A stretch of 39,991 nucleotides of DNA from UBA7960 sp964348755 (lineage in GTDB: Bacteria; Bacteroidota; Bacteroidia; Bacteroidales; UBA7960), in contig CAYGDW010000020.1 in assembly GCA_964348755.1 (NCBI GenBank), forward strand, positions 1-39,991, given 5' to 3'. This document shows, piece after piece, positions 25,670 to 34,502 of the stretch. The notes beneath the pieces were generated by a model. It ran no database searches. It worked only from the letters and a program-made list of their open reading frames with translations, and had not been told where the DNA came from. The position numbers were made by a program, and so were the translations under genes. Position 1 is the stretch's first letter. Each line of letters begins with the position of its first letter.

Positions 25670-28147
25670 GTGCCATACCGCCTACTTACTCCCGCCCTTT
25701 TTGTTCTGTTGTTTATCTTTAACAGCCATGCGATTTTTTCGCAGCAAAACCAAAACGAATTTCCATTCAGCCAACGGGTGGGCTTTGTTCCGCATCCCAA
25801 TACCCAAGAAATCATTACCAACGATTTGCTTCAGCATATTGCCGACGGCTCAGGCAGGCTGCGTTCAATGGTTAACTACGACATGGCAGGCAGTTTGTTG
25901 TTAAAGACTGAGGCAGGCCCCAATGGCCGGGTTAGCGGTTACCTTTTTCTCAATGATCTTTGGATAAGCGGTCATACAATATACCGCGATTTCAACCTTC
26001 AGAGCATACTCAGGCCCGACCTGCTCAGTCTCGAAGTGCAGATAAAGGGCAATAACGGGAAGATAATCTTCAGTGAAAAGTTGTCAGGGCTGGTGGTATC
26101 CCATACTGGAGAGGTTATTCACCATTTTGAACTGCCTAAAATAAACAGCCAGACAGAATTGTTGATCAATATTTCAAAAATTCACTTTTCATACAGCCCT
26201 GCTGCCTACCAGCGGCTTAATATCTGGTTTGGGCATCTGGAAGAGTATTACAGAGCAGGTGCCGGGTTGGATTCGCTTTTGCATGAAGTAAACGAAATAA
26301 GGTTTGATAACCCTGACAAGCTAATACTTTCGGAGTTTGAACTTTGTGAGGCCGAGAGAGGATTGGAATTGATTGCCCGCATGGGTTTTTTTAATAGCTT
26401 CAAGGCTTCTGATGGCGATCCCGAAAAAGTGTTCTATACCTTTGAAGATGTAAAAGGCCGCATTGAAACACTCCGGCTCAACTTCAATCAAAAAATGGCA
26501 CATATCGATAGCCTTTTGTACGAAAGCGGCCGGGAACTTTTTAACCGTGGTGAAATAACTGCTGCTATGCAACGATTTGAGAGCGCCCTCACACTCAACC
26601 CGTTTCACATTCCATCGCATTTGGCAATCGCTGAAATTGACCTTGACCTGGGCCATAAAACCCGGTCAATAAACCGCCTCTCAAATGTTTTTTCAATAAT
26701 GTTCCCTTACGGGGAATGGCGCTCCAAGGCAGAAGCATTTTCCGATACCTTGATGACCCGGTTCTTCAGAGAAGCCTTTAATCTTAACAGGGAAGGTCGA
26801 TTTAAGGAAAGCCTCGACTTGCTTGCCCCGCTTGAGTCGTTTTGCGAAAAAACGCTCGGGCTCTTTCCTTGCCCCGATGAACTGAACTTTCGCCTTACCC
26901 AGGCCCACATGGGTATGTACAGGTCGTTTCTGGTAGTAGGAAACCGTGCCCTGCGAAATGACAACCTGCACCTTTGCCGTATTTACACCATTGCCGCCGC
27001 TGATTACCAGCAGAACAACATACGGTTTATTCCTGACGCAAAAGAAGCCTATGATATTTTGCAAAAGGTTATTGATCGCCACCTCGAACTTGCAACCGCA
27101 CATTTTGATGCAGCCAGGTACTTGCAGGCTGCAGGTCATTACCAGGAGGCTGCCGACCTGTGCAGCAAGTTTACAGATTTGTTGTGCGCCCCAAATTTAC
27201 TGCAGCGCCAACAACTTGCATTAGATTTGCACAAAAGCCAAAGTACAATTGCAACAAACGAAACACCAGTGGCAAGCCTTTTGACTCTTCCCGAAACACT
27301 TGCTTTGCCTCCCCTGGCTGGCCATCCCCGCCAGAAACTTCTTGACAAAATTCGCTTCGGGCAGTTGCAGGCCTGGGCCGGAAACCTGGATGTTGCCCGC
27401 GAAGCACAACAGGATGCTATCAGAATAAGCAGCAGGTTCATATTCGACACCGACCATTTATTAATTTATGAATTTAGAGAACTCGACCGGCAAATCGTTG
27501 AGAAAGAATGCGAATTGGCCTCGCGGCAAATTGATGTACTGGTTAGTCGTGGTATCAATTTATTGCATTCGGGCGAAATAAGCCTTGCAGCTGAAGCAGG
27601 TCGGAATGCAACCGAAATTTCACATGCAAATACCCGTTGCAATTCTTCGAATAATCATAACCTTAATGAACTAAAAAAATTGCAGTATGCTGCCACATTC
27701 ATGAATATGGTTGACGATGCCAAAAGTTCGTATGCAAGCAGCAAATCAGGCAATTATAACGAAACCCTCACAAAGTTTTATGAAGCCGAAAGGTTCTTCA
27801 GCAAAAATTTACCAGATGTTATTAAAACTGGAAGATACAGCCTGCCAGTCTTTATAGCCCAGTCAGGCAATGAAGAATTTGTAAGGGCTGGCATATATTT
27901 TATGACGGGATATGCCTCTATTTATGAGCGCGAAATAGTAAAACAGCTTGCTGTGCTTCGAAATGCAGGTGTGCCGAGCCGCGAAACCCAAGCCCTGCAG
28001 ATACTGGCAGGAAGCAAGCTGGCCAACCATTATTTTTCTTTAGCCTCTGAGCAATTGCCCCGACAAATTGTTCAAAACCTAACTGATGGCGATAAATGGT
28101 TCCGGTTTTTTGAAAAAGCATTTTTGAGAAACTGGCCTGGCCGCTAA
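25670..28147 (+). CDS. Large exported TPR-like repeat protein of unknown function
   Basis: This 826-residue protein (GTG 25670; TTG 25658 would add four residues) begins with a signal peptide (LLTPALFVLLFIFNSHAIFS, cleaved near residue 26). An N-terminal beta-rich region (about 45-200) follows. The rest is mostly helical with TPR-like character, for example ITAAMQRFESALTLNPFHIP near 308-327 and repeated Asn/Asp-rich helices later. It is probably periplasmic or outer-membrane associated. I do not recognise a named family, and I see no sorting domain at the C-terminus (which ends AFLRNWPGR). It stands 42 bases after rlmN, with a promoter-like motif between them. Confidence 0.75.
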   Translation: MPYRLLTPALFVLLFIFNSHAIFSQQNQNEFPFSQRVGFVPHPNTQEIITNDLLQHIADGSGRLRSMVNYDMAGSLLLKTEAGPNGRVSGYLFLNDLWISGHTIYRDFNLQSILRPDLLSLEVQIKGNNGKIIFSEKLSGLVVSHTGEVIHHFELPKINSQTELLINISKIHFSYSPAAYQRLNIWFGHLEEYYRAGAGLDSLLHEVNEIRFDNPDKLILSEFELCEAERGLELIARMGFFNSFKASDGDPEKVFYTFEDVKGRIETLRLNFNQKMAHIDSLLYESGRELFNRGEITAAMQRFESALTLNPFHIPSHLAIAEIDLDLGHKTRSINRLSNVFSIMFPYGEWRSKAEAFSDTLMTRFFREAFNLNREGRFKESLDLLAPLESFCEKTLGLFPCPDELNFRLTQAHMGMYRSFLVVGNRALRNDNLHLCRIYTIAAADYQQNNIRFIPDAKEAYDILQKVIDRHLELATAHFDAARYLQAAGHYQEAADLCSKFTDLLCAPNLLQRQQLALDLHKSQSTIATNETPVASLLTLPETLALPPLAGHPRQKLLDKIRFGQLQAWAGNLDVAREAQQDAIRISSRFIFDTDHLLIYEFRELDRQIVEKECELASRQIDVLVSRGINLLHSGEISLAAEAGRNATEISHANTRCNSSNNHNLNELKKLQYAATFMNMVDDAKSSYASSKSGNYNETLTKFYEAERFFSKNLPDVIKTGRYSLPVFIAQSGNEEFVRAGIYFMTGYASIYEREIVKQLAVLRNAGVPSRETQALQILAGSKLANHYFSLASEQLPRQIVQNLTDGDKWFRFFEKAFLRNWPGR

Positions 28148-28215
28148 ACTTAAATTATCGTCATTGTGTACAAGCTTATAGGCCTATGGCCATAGCCGTA
28201 TAAAATTTTTGCAGT

Positions 28216-28695
28216 TTATCTTTGCTTTTGCGTTTTTATTGTGCGTCCACTGTAATAAGCGCCAATAACCATTGCTGCACTAATAAATACAATGTTTTTG
28301 ATTATATACTGGCCTTCGATGGTCGGTACAAAAGGCGCAAGGTAAAACGTGTCGTCAGGAAAAATAAATAAAGGGGTAAAAGTGCCTGCCATTTGAAAAT
28401 ATAGCAATACAATGGTGGCCCTAAGGTATTTGCCTGTAAGGAATCCCAATCCAATTAGCACTTCCCAGGTAGCCAAAAGGGGCATTGACACCGGGTGGCT
28501 GACCAGTCCAAAACTTACTACCTCAATAGTGCGTGTGGCTATATCCTCGGCCGAGCTAATGCCAGGAAAATATTTTTGAAACCCAAACCAGAAAAAAATC
28601 AGGCCAATGCTAAGTCGCAACAGCAACACGCCATTGTGGGCCATCCAATCGTAAGTGTTTGATTCAATTCGCTCTATGTTTTTTAAAAAGGTCAT
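28216..28695 (-). CDS. DoxX-family integral membrane protein
   Basis: From ATG 28695 the product is 159 residues; a TTG at 28746 would add 17 N-terminal residues that lack family character. Four hydrophobic helices (about 18-40, 65-85, 95-115, 130-150) with LLLRLSIGLIFFWFGFQKYF at the start match the DoxX/YkgB-like group. Members serve as membrane subunits of quinone oxidoreductases or have unknown roles. No partner oxidoreductase is adjacent. The gene is followed upstream by two repeat elements. Confidence 0.75.
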   Translation of the reverse strand: MTFLKNIERIESNTYDWMAHNGVLLLRLSIGLIFFWFGFQKYFPGISSAEDIATRTIEVVSFGLVSHPVSMPLLATWEVLIGLGFLTGKYLRATIVLLYFQMAGTFTPLFIFPDDTFYLAPFVPTIEGQYIIKNIVFISAAMVIGAYYSGRTIKTQKQR

Positions 28696-28783
28696 TAACA
28701 ATTTCGCTTTAAGTTGGAGAATTTTTTCCTGATTAACACCGGCCAATTTAACTTTGTTCGCTCTACTGTCTAATATAATTTTT

Positions 28784-28986
28784 CACTACTGGCCGAAAAA
28801 ATTACGTGATTTCTCGCTCCGCCCGAAATGACAGGGTTTTCAATGGTTTTGGCAATTTGTGGGGTAAGTGGCGGCTTCGCCGCCACTTACCCCCCTTAAC
28901 AAAATGCTAACTGACTGTCATTCCGAACGTAGTGAGGAATCTCATGCATAAAATTCTACCCTTTTTTACTTTATCGGACAATAGTG
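28784..28986 (+). repeat. MITE-like element, copy 3
   Basis: This 203-bp copy begins CACTACTGGCCGA and ends TCGGACAATAGTG. ATAATTTTT precedes it and ATATTTTTT follows, a 9-bp flanking repeat with one mismatch. The subterminal arms at 28808-28834 and 28915-28941 are inverted repeats of each other (21 of 27 positions by eye). The central hairpin at 28861-28893 is a perfect 15-bp stem with a TTC loop. Its stem carries A-T in place of the G-C found in copy 2 (TAAGTGG paired with CCACTTA), a paired change. Confidence 0.88.
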
Positions 28987-29037
28987 ATATTTTTTTTTGC
29001 CAGTGCCAGAATTGCTGCCCTGAAAAAAGGCAAATTT

Positions 29038-29402
29038 TATTATTGGCCCACAAAATCTAATATTGGGAGAAATACGTGTTCGAGATTGCTTTCTATTTTC
29101 GGAAGGACAGAAAGTAAGTTTTTCGATTTTGGGTGGGCAGGGGCGAAGCCGCCGCCCACCCAAAATCTTCCCCAAAATCCCTATAAGCCTTGTCATTTCG
29201 AGCGTTGCGAGAAATCCCGTCGTTTTCATCCTTAAATAATTTTTTAATTTAGGTCGGAAAGCTTGACTCGACTCAGGCGAGTGAACTCGTATAATGAATT
29301 TTAGCTTCGCTGAACTTCGGTTTATCCTTGTATACCTCCGGTGAGCTCGCATGCCCGGTTGTCCCGTCTGATACGGGATGCTCGTTTCATCGGACAATAG
29401 TG
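29038..29402 (+). repeat. Longer, divergent relative of the MITE-like family (copy 4)
   Basis: Only 51 bases after copy 3, this 365-bp element ends in the same ATCGGACAATAGTG and begins with a degenerate TATTATTGG that still resembles CACTATTGG. Its middle has a different but still palindromic stem (29125-29167, 20 base pairs with two mismatches) capped by the same GGCGAAGCC. Around 29191-29217 is a TGTCATTTCGAGCG-type arm. A further stretch of about 170 bases has its own small palindrome (TCCCGT...ACGGGA, 29362-29378). No convincing target duplication is seen, so the boundaries are provisional. The two elements fill most of the gap at 28696-29516. Confidence 0.65.
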
Positions 29403-29413
29403 CGATTTTTTAA

Positions 29414-29445
29414 TAAAAAAAACCGAACCCATTTGCAGATCCGGT
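29414..29445 (-). terminator. Probable intrinsic terminator of the SDR gene
   Basis: On the - strand a 6-bp stem, ACCGGA (29440-29445) with TTCGGT (29422-29427), closes a 12-base loop and is followed by a run of eight T. It lies about 70 bases after the SDR stop at 29517. The stem is short, so this is moderate. Confidence 0.6.
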
Positions 29446-29516
29446 CTTTGATCAGTAAACAATAAATAAATTTTTCTGTAATTTTTGTGTCGATCGAGTG
29501 TGCTTGGTTTTACATA

Positions 29517-30272
29517 CTAATGTGCATCGCGTAAGTCGATAATTGCCCCGTTTTTAAATTCGTTTGAAAGCAGGAGCTTGGAAATTTTTTTTCCGGCCAG
29601 AAGCGGATCAATTAGTTGTCCGCTTTTTTTATATTCAATGAATTTATCCCTGTGAATAAACTGCTGCGGGCTTGCATTTCTTATCAGCTCCTGCATGCCG
29701 GTATCTATTATTCCGGGGGCTACTGCCATGATTTCAACCGGGTAGTTGGCTCCTTGCTGTTCTGCGGCAACACAGCGGGTAAACATATTGAGTCCTGCCT
29801 TGCCGGCACAGTAGTTGCTCCACCCATAATACGGATAATTGGCCGCACCCGACGAAATATTCAACACCCTTTTTTTTGCATTAAACTGCTTGGTGAACCT
29901 GATAAATGCCGAAGTAAGAAGCATAGGGGCAAGCAGGTTTATGCGCAGGTGTTTGTCCACCTCTTCAGGGGGGCAGTCTTCTGCCCTTCCAACCGGATTT
30001 ATCACCCCGGCATTGTTTACCAGGTAAACCCCTGCAGCCTGCCTAAGATTAAGTTTCTCAAATATCAGTTGTGCCAAATCTGTTATCTTCTCAGTAAAAG
30101 AAAGATCGAAAACGAAAAAAGTAACCGGGCAGCCTTTTGCTGCAGCAAGTTTTTCGAGTTTTTGGCTTTTGCTTCTTGAAATACAAATCAAATGGTTCGA
30201 CTCATTGGCCAATTCCAAGGCAATGCCTTCGCCAAGCCCTTTGCTTGCACCGGTTATAATTATGTGGTTCAT
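29517..30272 (-). CDS. Short-chain dehydrogenase/reductase (SDR)
   Basis: The 251-residue protein is a classical SDR. The Rossmann NAD(P) motif is ITGASKGLGEGIA (5-17), followed by LVNNAGV (about 88-94), a catalytic Ser in ISSGAANY and the YxxxK motif as YCAGK (Y...K, about 153-157). Length matches the family, and it most resembles the sepiapterin-reductase/benzil-reductase-like branch, but the substrate cannot be assigned. It lies 10 bases after the DUF4831 gene on the same strand, so they are co-transcribed, which does not by itself reveal a pathway. Start is ATG 30272. Confidence 0.88.
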   Translation of the reverse strand: MNHIIITGASKGLGEGIALELANESNHLICISRSKSQKLEKLAAAKGCPVTFFVFDLSFTEKITDLAQLIFEKLNLRQAAGVYLVNNAGVINPVGRAEDCPPEEVDKHLRINLLAPMLLTSAFIRFTKQFNAKKRVLNISSGAANYPYYGWSNYCAGKAGLNMFTRCVAAEQQGANYPVEIMAVAPGIIDTGMQELIRNASPQQFIHRDKFIEYKKSGQLIDPLLAGKKISKLLLSNEFKNGAIIDLRDAH

Positions 30273-30282
30273 TAATAGTTAT

Positions 30283-31464
30283 TTAGTCGTCGTGAGGCTG
30301 GCCAACTGATTTTAATGAACCGGTATTTGGGTAAAACTCAATGCCAATATTGTTGGCCGGGAGATTTGCTATTACGCCAAACTGGTTAATTAGCAGGCGG
30401 GCTGATGCCCTGAGTATGGCTCCTGCTTTTACCGATACATTGGCGTGCTCAGGAATGCGGTAAAAGAAACCGGTTGGGGCGCTTTTGGGGTCGGTATTGC
30501 GGCTTTCAAATGCCCCAAGCTGCCGTGTGGTTTCGTTGCGTTCGGCCGAAATTGTTATAGGGATTCCATCGCGGCGATTGGGCGCCAAAACTCCCTCGCG
30601 ATCGCTAAAATGGAATAGGGCTTGGGCTGTAGAACCATGGTCGGGGTCAGGTATATAGGTAAACCGGTAATTAATGTTCGAAGAGGATTTTAATCCGCGG
30701 AATAGCTGAAGATAATCTTCCTCCAGTTTACCCATCTCGCTGTACATATATTCTAAAGCCTCTTTTGAGTAGGTTATTTCGGCAAACCCACTTATCATTT
30801 CAAATCGCTTGTCGCGAATTTTCAAAATAAAATCGGCCACCTCTTTAGCCCTGACTTCCTGCGACTTTTCGACCATGCTTCGGCGCAATGTACGGCGCTC
30901 TACCGTTAGTGTGTCAACCCGAACCCGTTCCAGTATTGTATCAATGCGCTCCTGAAGGTTCGACTCAATAAAATAATTGAAGGTTGCATCAGTGCCAAAA
31001 TGTCCAAATTCGCGGGTTTCGCTCACTCCCTTCAAAAATTCCTCGCTGTTGAACGGCCTGTTGATGCTTTGTATTAACCCCGACTCGCTCAGAGAAATAA
31101 AAAAATCGTCGCCTTTGCCACGGGGCGCGGTAAACTCTACATAATAAAACTGCCCAGGATCGGGCTCAGCATAACTGCTGATTTTTATCTCGGCAATTTC
31201 GAAAGTAGTTAAAGGTTGCCTGATTACGTTTTGCAAACCAAGAAACCTACCGGCGAACTCGGCAAAAGGTCCTGGCACCTGTTGTGTGCGGGTTACCGTA
31301 ACATCAACGGTTAAAACCGTGCGGGGCAAAACATAAAATACGCCCTGGTTGCCAGGCCTCGCTTCATTGGATTGAACCTGGGTTACCCTTACACCACGCT
31401 GGCCCAAACTTACAGGAAGTTGAGCAATTAAAACAAGAAAGCCTAAAAGAAAAATTTTAATCAT
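30283..31464 (-). CDS. DUF4831 family exported protein
   Basis: The 393-residue protein begins with a signal peptide (IKIFLLGFLVLIAQLPVSLG, cleaved near residue 21). A beta-rich body follows that I recognise as DUF4831: a domain starting with YVLPRTVLTVDVTVT near 44-58, a helical insertion around 205-250 (LRRSMVEKSQEVRAKEVADF), and a final immunoglobulin-like part with FFYRIPEHANV. The family is confined to Bacteroidota, appears envelope-located and has no known activity. No C-terminal sorting domain is visible. It is followed 10 bases later by the SDR gene. Start is ATG 31464. Confidence 0.85.
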   Translation of the reverse strand: MIKIFLLGFLVLIAQLPVSLGQRGVRVTQVQSNEARPGNQGVFYVLPRTVLTVDVTVTRTQQVPGPFAEFAGRFLGLQNVIRQPLTTFEIAEIKISSYAEPDPGQFYYVEFTAPRGKGDDFFISLSESGLIQSINRPFNSEEFLKGVSETREFGHFGTDATFNYFIESNLQERIDTILERVRVDTLTVERRTLRRSMVEKSQEVRAKEVADFILKIRDKRFEMISGFAEITYSKEALEYMYSEMGKLEEDYLQLFRGLKSSSNINYRFTYIPDPDHGSTAQALFHFSDREGVLAPNRRDGIPITISAERNETTRQLGAFESRNTDPKSAPTGFFYRIPEHANVSVKAGAILRASARLLINQFGVIANLPANNIGIEFYPNTGSLKSVGQPHDD

Positions 31465-31640
31465 TGTGAAAGGGGTTAATTTTTTTTTGACCAGATATTT
31501 GCGTTCAAAAGGCCAAATGCCTGCCTGTCAATTGTTTAATCTAATTTAATTCCGAGGCATTAAAATCAATACCCTGGCAGGCATTTGTGGCTTTGATTTA
31601 TCAAACATCAAAAATAAAAAAAATCAGGGGATAATTTCTC

Positions 31641-31648
31641 TAAATTTG
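31641..31648 (+). promoter_or_regulatory. Promoter -7 motif for the GroES-like gene
   Basis: TAAATTTG matches TAnnTTTG, 23 bases upstream of ATG 31672, giving a short leader. No -33 box at the usual distance. Confidence 0.45.
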
Positions 31649-31671
31649 TCATTAAATCGATTCTTATTACA

Positions 31672-32055
31672 ATGTTGTTAAAAATAGAGGGACAGAACCT
31701 TGCACGATTTATTATGGTTGGTGACCGGTTGCTGATTAAACCTCGTACGGGGTCGGAAAAGACCAGGGGAGGTTTGTTTCTTCCACCGGGAGTAGAAGAA
31801 AAAAGGCGAGTGCAATGGGGATATGTGATTAAATGTGGCCCAGGATACCCTATTGCGGCCAGCCCCGAAACAGACGAACCGTGGAAAGAAAACAAGGATA
31901 AAACCCAATACGTGCCCCTGCAGGCCAATGAAGGCGATTTGGCAGTTTATCTGCAGGAGTCTGGCATTGAAATAGAGTTCAATGGCGAAAAATTTATCAT
32001 TTTACCCCATGCCTCTGTTTTAATGCTAATTAGAGACGAGTCGGTTTTCGAATAA
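31672..32055 (+). CDS. GroES-family co-chaperonin-like protein, without GroEL
   Basis: The 127-residue protein has the GroES chaperonin-10 barrel: MVGDRLLIKPRTGSEKTRGG near 15-34, with a mobile-loop-like segment, then IKCGPGY and a C-terminal GEKFIILPHASVLMLI that matches the VDGEE...ILR..DILAI pattern loosely. It is longer than true GroES (about 95 residues), with an insertion near 58-82 (EPWKENKDKTQY). No groEL lies next to it, so it is an orphan paralogue whose role, chaperone or otherwise, is open. It is flanked by convergent/divergent genes and appears to be a single-gene unit. Confidence 0.8.
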   Translation: MLLKIEGQNLARFIMVGDRLLIKPRTGSEKTRGGLFLPPGVEEKRRVQWGYVIKCGPGYPIAASPETDEPWKENKDKTQYVPLQANEGDLAVYLQESGIEIEFNGEKFIILPHASVLMLIRDESVFE

Positions 32056-32158
32056 TTTTCCCAAAGGCCATCCATTTCTCACAATTTATTCAGGCAAGGC
32101 TGCCACAGTCTTTTTTTGCATTTTAGCCAGGAGGCTCCATTGGTGTTTGCAGAAATAG

Positions 32159-33577
32159 CTAATTGGCTGCATCCCGCTGCATTTCGTGTTGAATAATGTC
32201 ATTGACCTGTTCAACAGTAACACGTTTGGCAATAATTCTTTTATTCTTGTCGAGAAGATAAATTACAGGAGTTGCGAACAGGTCATATTTTTCGCGAAAT
32301 TCCGAAAGGTTTGCAGGGTCATTTACATTTATCCAGGAGGCAAGCCCGTAACTTTCAACTGCTTTAAGCCAAATTTCAGCATCGGCTTCGGTATTTACCG
32401 CAAATACCTCAACTCCCTGTGGTTTTAATCTTTCTGATAATGTTCTCAGTTCGGGTGTAATCCTTCGACAATGGCTGCACTCTGAATCCCAAAAGTAAAG
32501 TACAATAAAATTGGCCTTGATGCTATGCAGGGGCACGCGACTCATGTTTGGCCTGAACATTATAATATCGGGGGCTACTTTGCCTATAAGCAGTGGTTTT
32601 AATTTCATTGCCCGCTCCGTAATGCGCCTCAGGTTTTCGGCTTCGACCCAGGGAGTTTGCCCGGTCATATAATAGGTTTCGATCATGTGCACAAAAACTG
32701 CATCATGGCCCATGATCTGCGACCGCTCAAAATGATTGGTAATAAACCAAACGGTGTATTTAAACATTTCGGGGTTAGCCCTGGCTTTTTCAATTAGTTT
32801 GTCGGCCTGTACAATAACGCTATCGGGAATTTGCACCACCACATTGCTAAAAAAAGTCCTCAACCTGTTTTGGTAAACAGGTGTGCGCAGCAGTCGGTCA
32901 TCTTTAAAATCGATATTGTCCCAAAATTTTTCCTTGTATAATTGGTAAAGAAATAATTGGTCGGGTGTTCCATCTGGCCCAAGTGGGGCTTCGGGCAGTT
33001 CGGGCTCTTGCTGGGCAAGCAACACCCGCGAAAAAAGCCCAATGGGAAAACGTTCAATGTATTCTCGCTGTCGCTCAGAAACTGCATCGTTAATCTTTTT
33101 TATGGCCCCATTTAATTCAATGCGCCTGGCTTCGCCAAGGCTTTCGGCGGCAAGTTCCTGGCGAATCCCCGACATCTCATTGCTCTTTTGGCTTATAAAA
33201 CGCAAATATTCGTAAAATGCCTCATTGTCGGGCGAGCGCTCAAAAGTGGTCTTTTCTATAAATTCATCAATTTTGGTAGTAATGCCAAAGTGCTGATTTT
33301 TATCAACAATTACTTCAAAAAACTTTTGCCCGGGAAGTACCACAAGGTACATTCCGGGGTCGAGCCTTTGTTGGCCTTCAAACACAAAAAGACCTGCCTG
33401 CTCCAGCCGGGCTGTGTCTTTCAAAAATTGCCTGTCGCCAAAGTGATACGCCAGCAATACATCGCCTTCTATAGTGCCTTCAATCTTTATTGAAATCCGG
33501 TACCCATTGTCGGCCACTGCACAACTGAGAGAGTAACCAACCAGTAGTGCAAACAAAATGATTCTCGTGAGGGTCAT
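32159..33577 (-). CDS. Thioredoxin-fold (TlpA-like) protein with DUF4369 and DUF5106-type regions
   Basis: The 472-residue protein starts with a signal peptide (1-22, ending CAVA). It has a DUF4369-like beta domain at about 25-130 (IEGTIEGDVLLAYHFGDRQF), a helical central part of the DUF5106 type at about 130-320, and a C-terminal TlpA/thioredoxin domain at about 330-470. The redox motif is CSHC at Cys367 and Cys370 in WDSECSHCRR, and the cis-proline region is FATPVIYLLD. It should act in the periplasm as a disulfide reductase or in cytochrome or envelope thiol handling. Such triplets are common in Bacteroidota but the target is unknown. Start is ATG 33577. Confidence 0.85.
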   Translation of the reverse strand: MTLTRIILFALLVGYSLSCAVADNGYRISIKIEGTIEGDVLLAYHFGDRQFLKDTARLEQAGLFVFEGQQRLDPGMYLVVLPGQKFFEVIVDKNQHFGITTKIDEFIEKTTFERSPDNEAFYEYLRFISQKSNEMSGIRQELAAESLGEARRIELNGAIKKINDAVSERQREYIERFPIGLFSRVLLAQQEPELPEAPLGPDGTPDQLFLYQLYKEKFWDNIDFKDDRLLRTPVYQNRLRTFFSNVVVQIPDSVIVQADKLIEKARANPEMFKYTVWFITNHFERSQIMGHDAVFVHMIETYYMTGQTPWVEAENLRRITERAMKLKPLLIGKVAPDIIMFRPNMSRVPLHSIKANFIVLYFWDSECSHCRRITPELRTLSERLKPQGVEVFAVNTEADAEIWLKAVESYGLASWINVNDPANLSEFREKYDLFATPVIYLLDKNKRIIAKRVTVEQVNDIIQHEMQRDAAN

Positions 33578-33658
33578 ATCATTATTTTTTTCAGGTTCAA
33601 CCTATTCTATTATACGCCAATAAACCAAAAAAGTATCAGAAACCAGACCAATAAAGTA

Positions 33659-34210
33659 TTAATACCATTCATCAGCTTGTTCTTTAAACAAATCAGGATC
33701 GATTTGGTTTCGATAAACTTTACGGTGCACGGCCCCAAGGGCATTTATCAGGGTTGGCCCCCAATGCTCAACAAAAAGTGCTTTGATTTGGGCCAGGGCA
33801 TTTTGCATCGAAATTGTATCGCCTTTCTGAAACAACAATACAAAATCTTTCATATCCTGATAAATGTCGGCCAGGTTGTCGGCCAGGCTGGCTTCCTGGG
33901 TGTCGTAGTTTTGGTCGTGCACAAAATATTGGTCGTCGGGCCCAAATTTCAGCCTTAGGGTTTTGAAAACATCCTCCCATTGCTCCTCGGTAACAAAACG
34001 TCCTGTAAAAACCTCATCATTCATAGTTATTTCGGGCAATAGGCTCCCTTTTAAATATAACAAGGGTGCTATGCGCTGAAAATAAATTAAAATATCGCTT
34101 AGTTCAAATTTTTCGGTATCTTCAAAAAACAAGCAATACTCGTTAGCCACGGTTAGTAGCTCAATAACTGGCTTTGAATGTGTAAGTTCCTGATCCAAAA
34201 AATCATTCAT
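33659..34210 (-). CDS. DUF5063 family protein
   Basis: The 183-residue, mostly helical soluble protein matches DUF5063: VIELLTVANEYCLFFEDTEKF near 15-35, LKGSLLPEI, and the conserved LADIYQDMKDFVLLFQKG near 112-130 with a late FVEHWGPTLINALGAVH. The family is typical of Bacteroidota and has no established function. A TAAATTTG motif lies 35 bases upstream of ATG 34210. The TlpA-like gene follows 81 bases after its stop on the same strand, so they may be co-transcribed. Confidence 0.85.
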   Translation of the reverse strand: MNDFLDQELTHSKPVIELLTVANEYCLFFEDTEKFELSDILIYFQRIAPLLYLKGSLLPEITMNDEVFTGRFVTEEQWEDVFKTLRLKFGPDDQYFVHDQNYDTQEASLADNLADIYQDMKDFVLLFQKGDTISMQNALAQIKALFVEHWGPTLINALGAVHRKVYRNQIDPDLFKEQADEWY

Positions 34211-34244
34211 AAAAAGGCAGAGTTTTGATTAATACGCTGGTATG

Positions 34245-34252
34245 CAAATTTA
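34245..34252 (-). promoter_or_regulatory. Promoter -7 motif for the DUF5063 gene
   Basis: TAAATTTG on the - strand matches TAnnTTTG, 35 bases upstream of ATG 34210. A CAAA (TTTG on -) at 34267-34270 is 14 bases further out, a little close for a -33 box. The rest of the 34211-34502 gap is A/T-rich and holds only the divergent promoter motif. Confidence 0.4.
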
Positions 34253-34447
34253 CTCTTTCTGTTTTACAAAGAGAACCAGGTTTTTTGAGAAATACTTCTG
34301 CAAAAGCACAGCGATTTCTTAAAACATTTAATTAGGTGTTTTGATTAATGATTAATAGAAAAGTTTATCATTAAAAAATTGCTGGTTTATTAATGTTAAT
34401 TATTTAAAATAAATCATTCATTTTCAATTGTTTTTAACCAGTTGTAT

Positions 34448-34455
34448 TACTTTTG
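34448..34455 (+). promoter_or_regulatory. Promoter -7 motif for the nitronate monooxygenase-like gene
   Basis: TACTTTTG matches TAnnTTTG, 48 bases upstream of ATG 34503, in the divergent gap. No clear -33 TTTG. Confidence 0.4.
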
Positions 34456-34502
34456 CACCAAATTAAACAAGCATTTAAAAAACCAATAAAAAAGATACAC
34501 AG

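Noticed and set aside
28160..28190. Perfect palindrome CTATGGCCATAG between convergent genes
   Set aside because: The stem would be only four pairs around GGCC, with a poor T tract, too weak to call a terminator.
28966..29397. Open frame of 143 codons on the - strand across repeat copies 3 and 4
   Set aside because: It lies inside non-coding repeat sequence; composition is repeat-driven and no homologous domain is recognisable.
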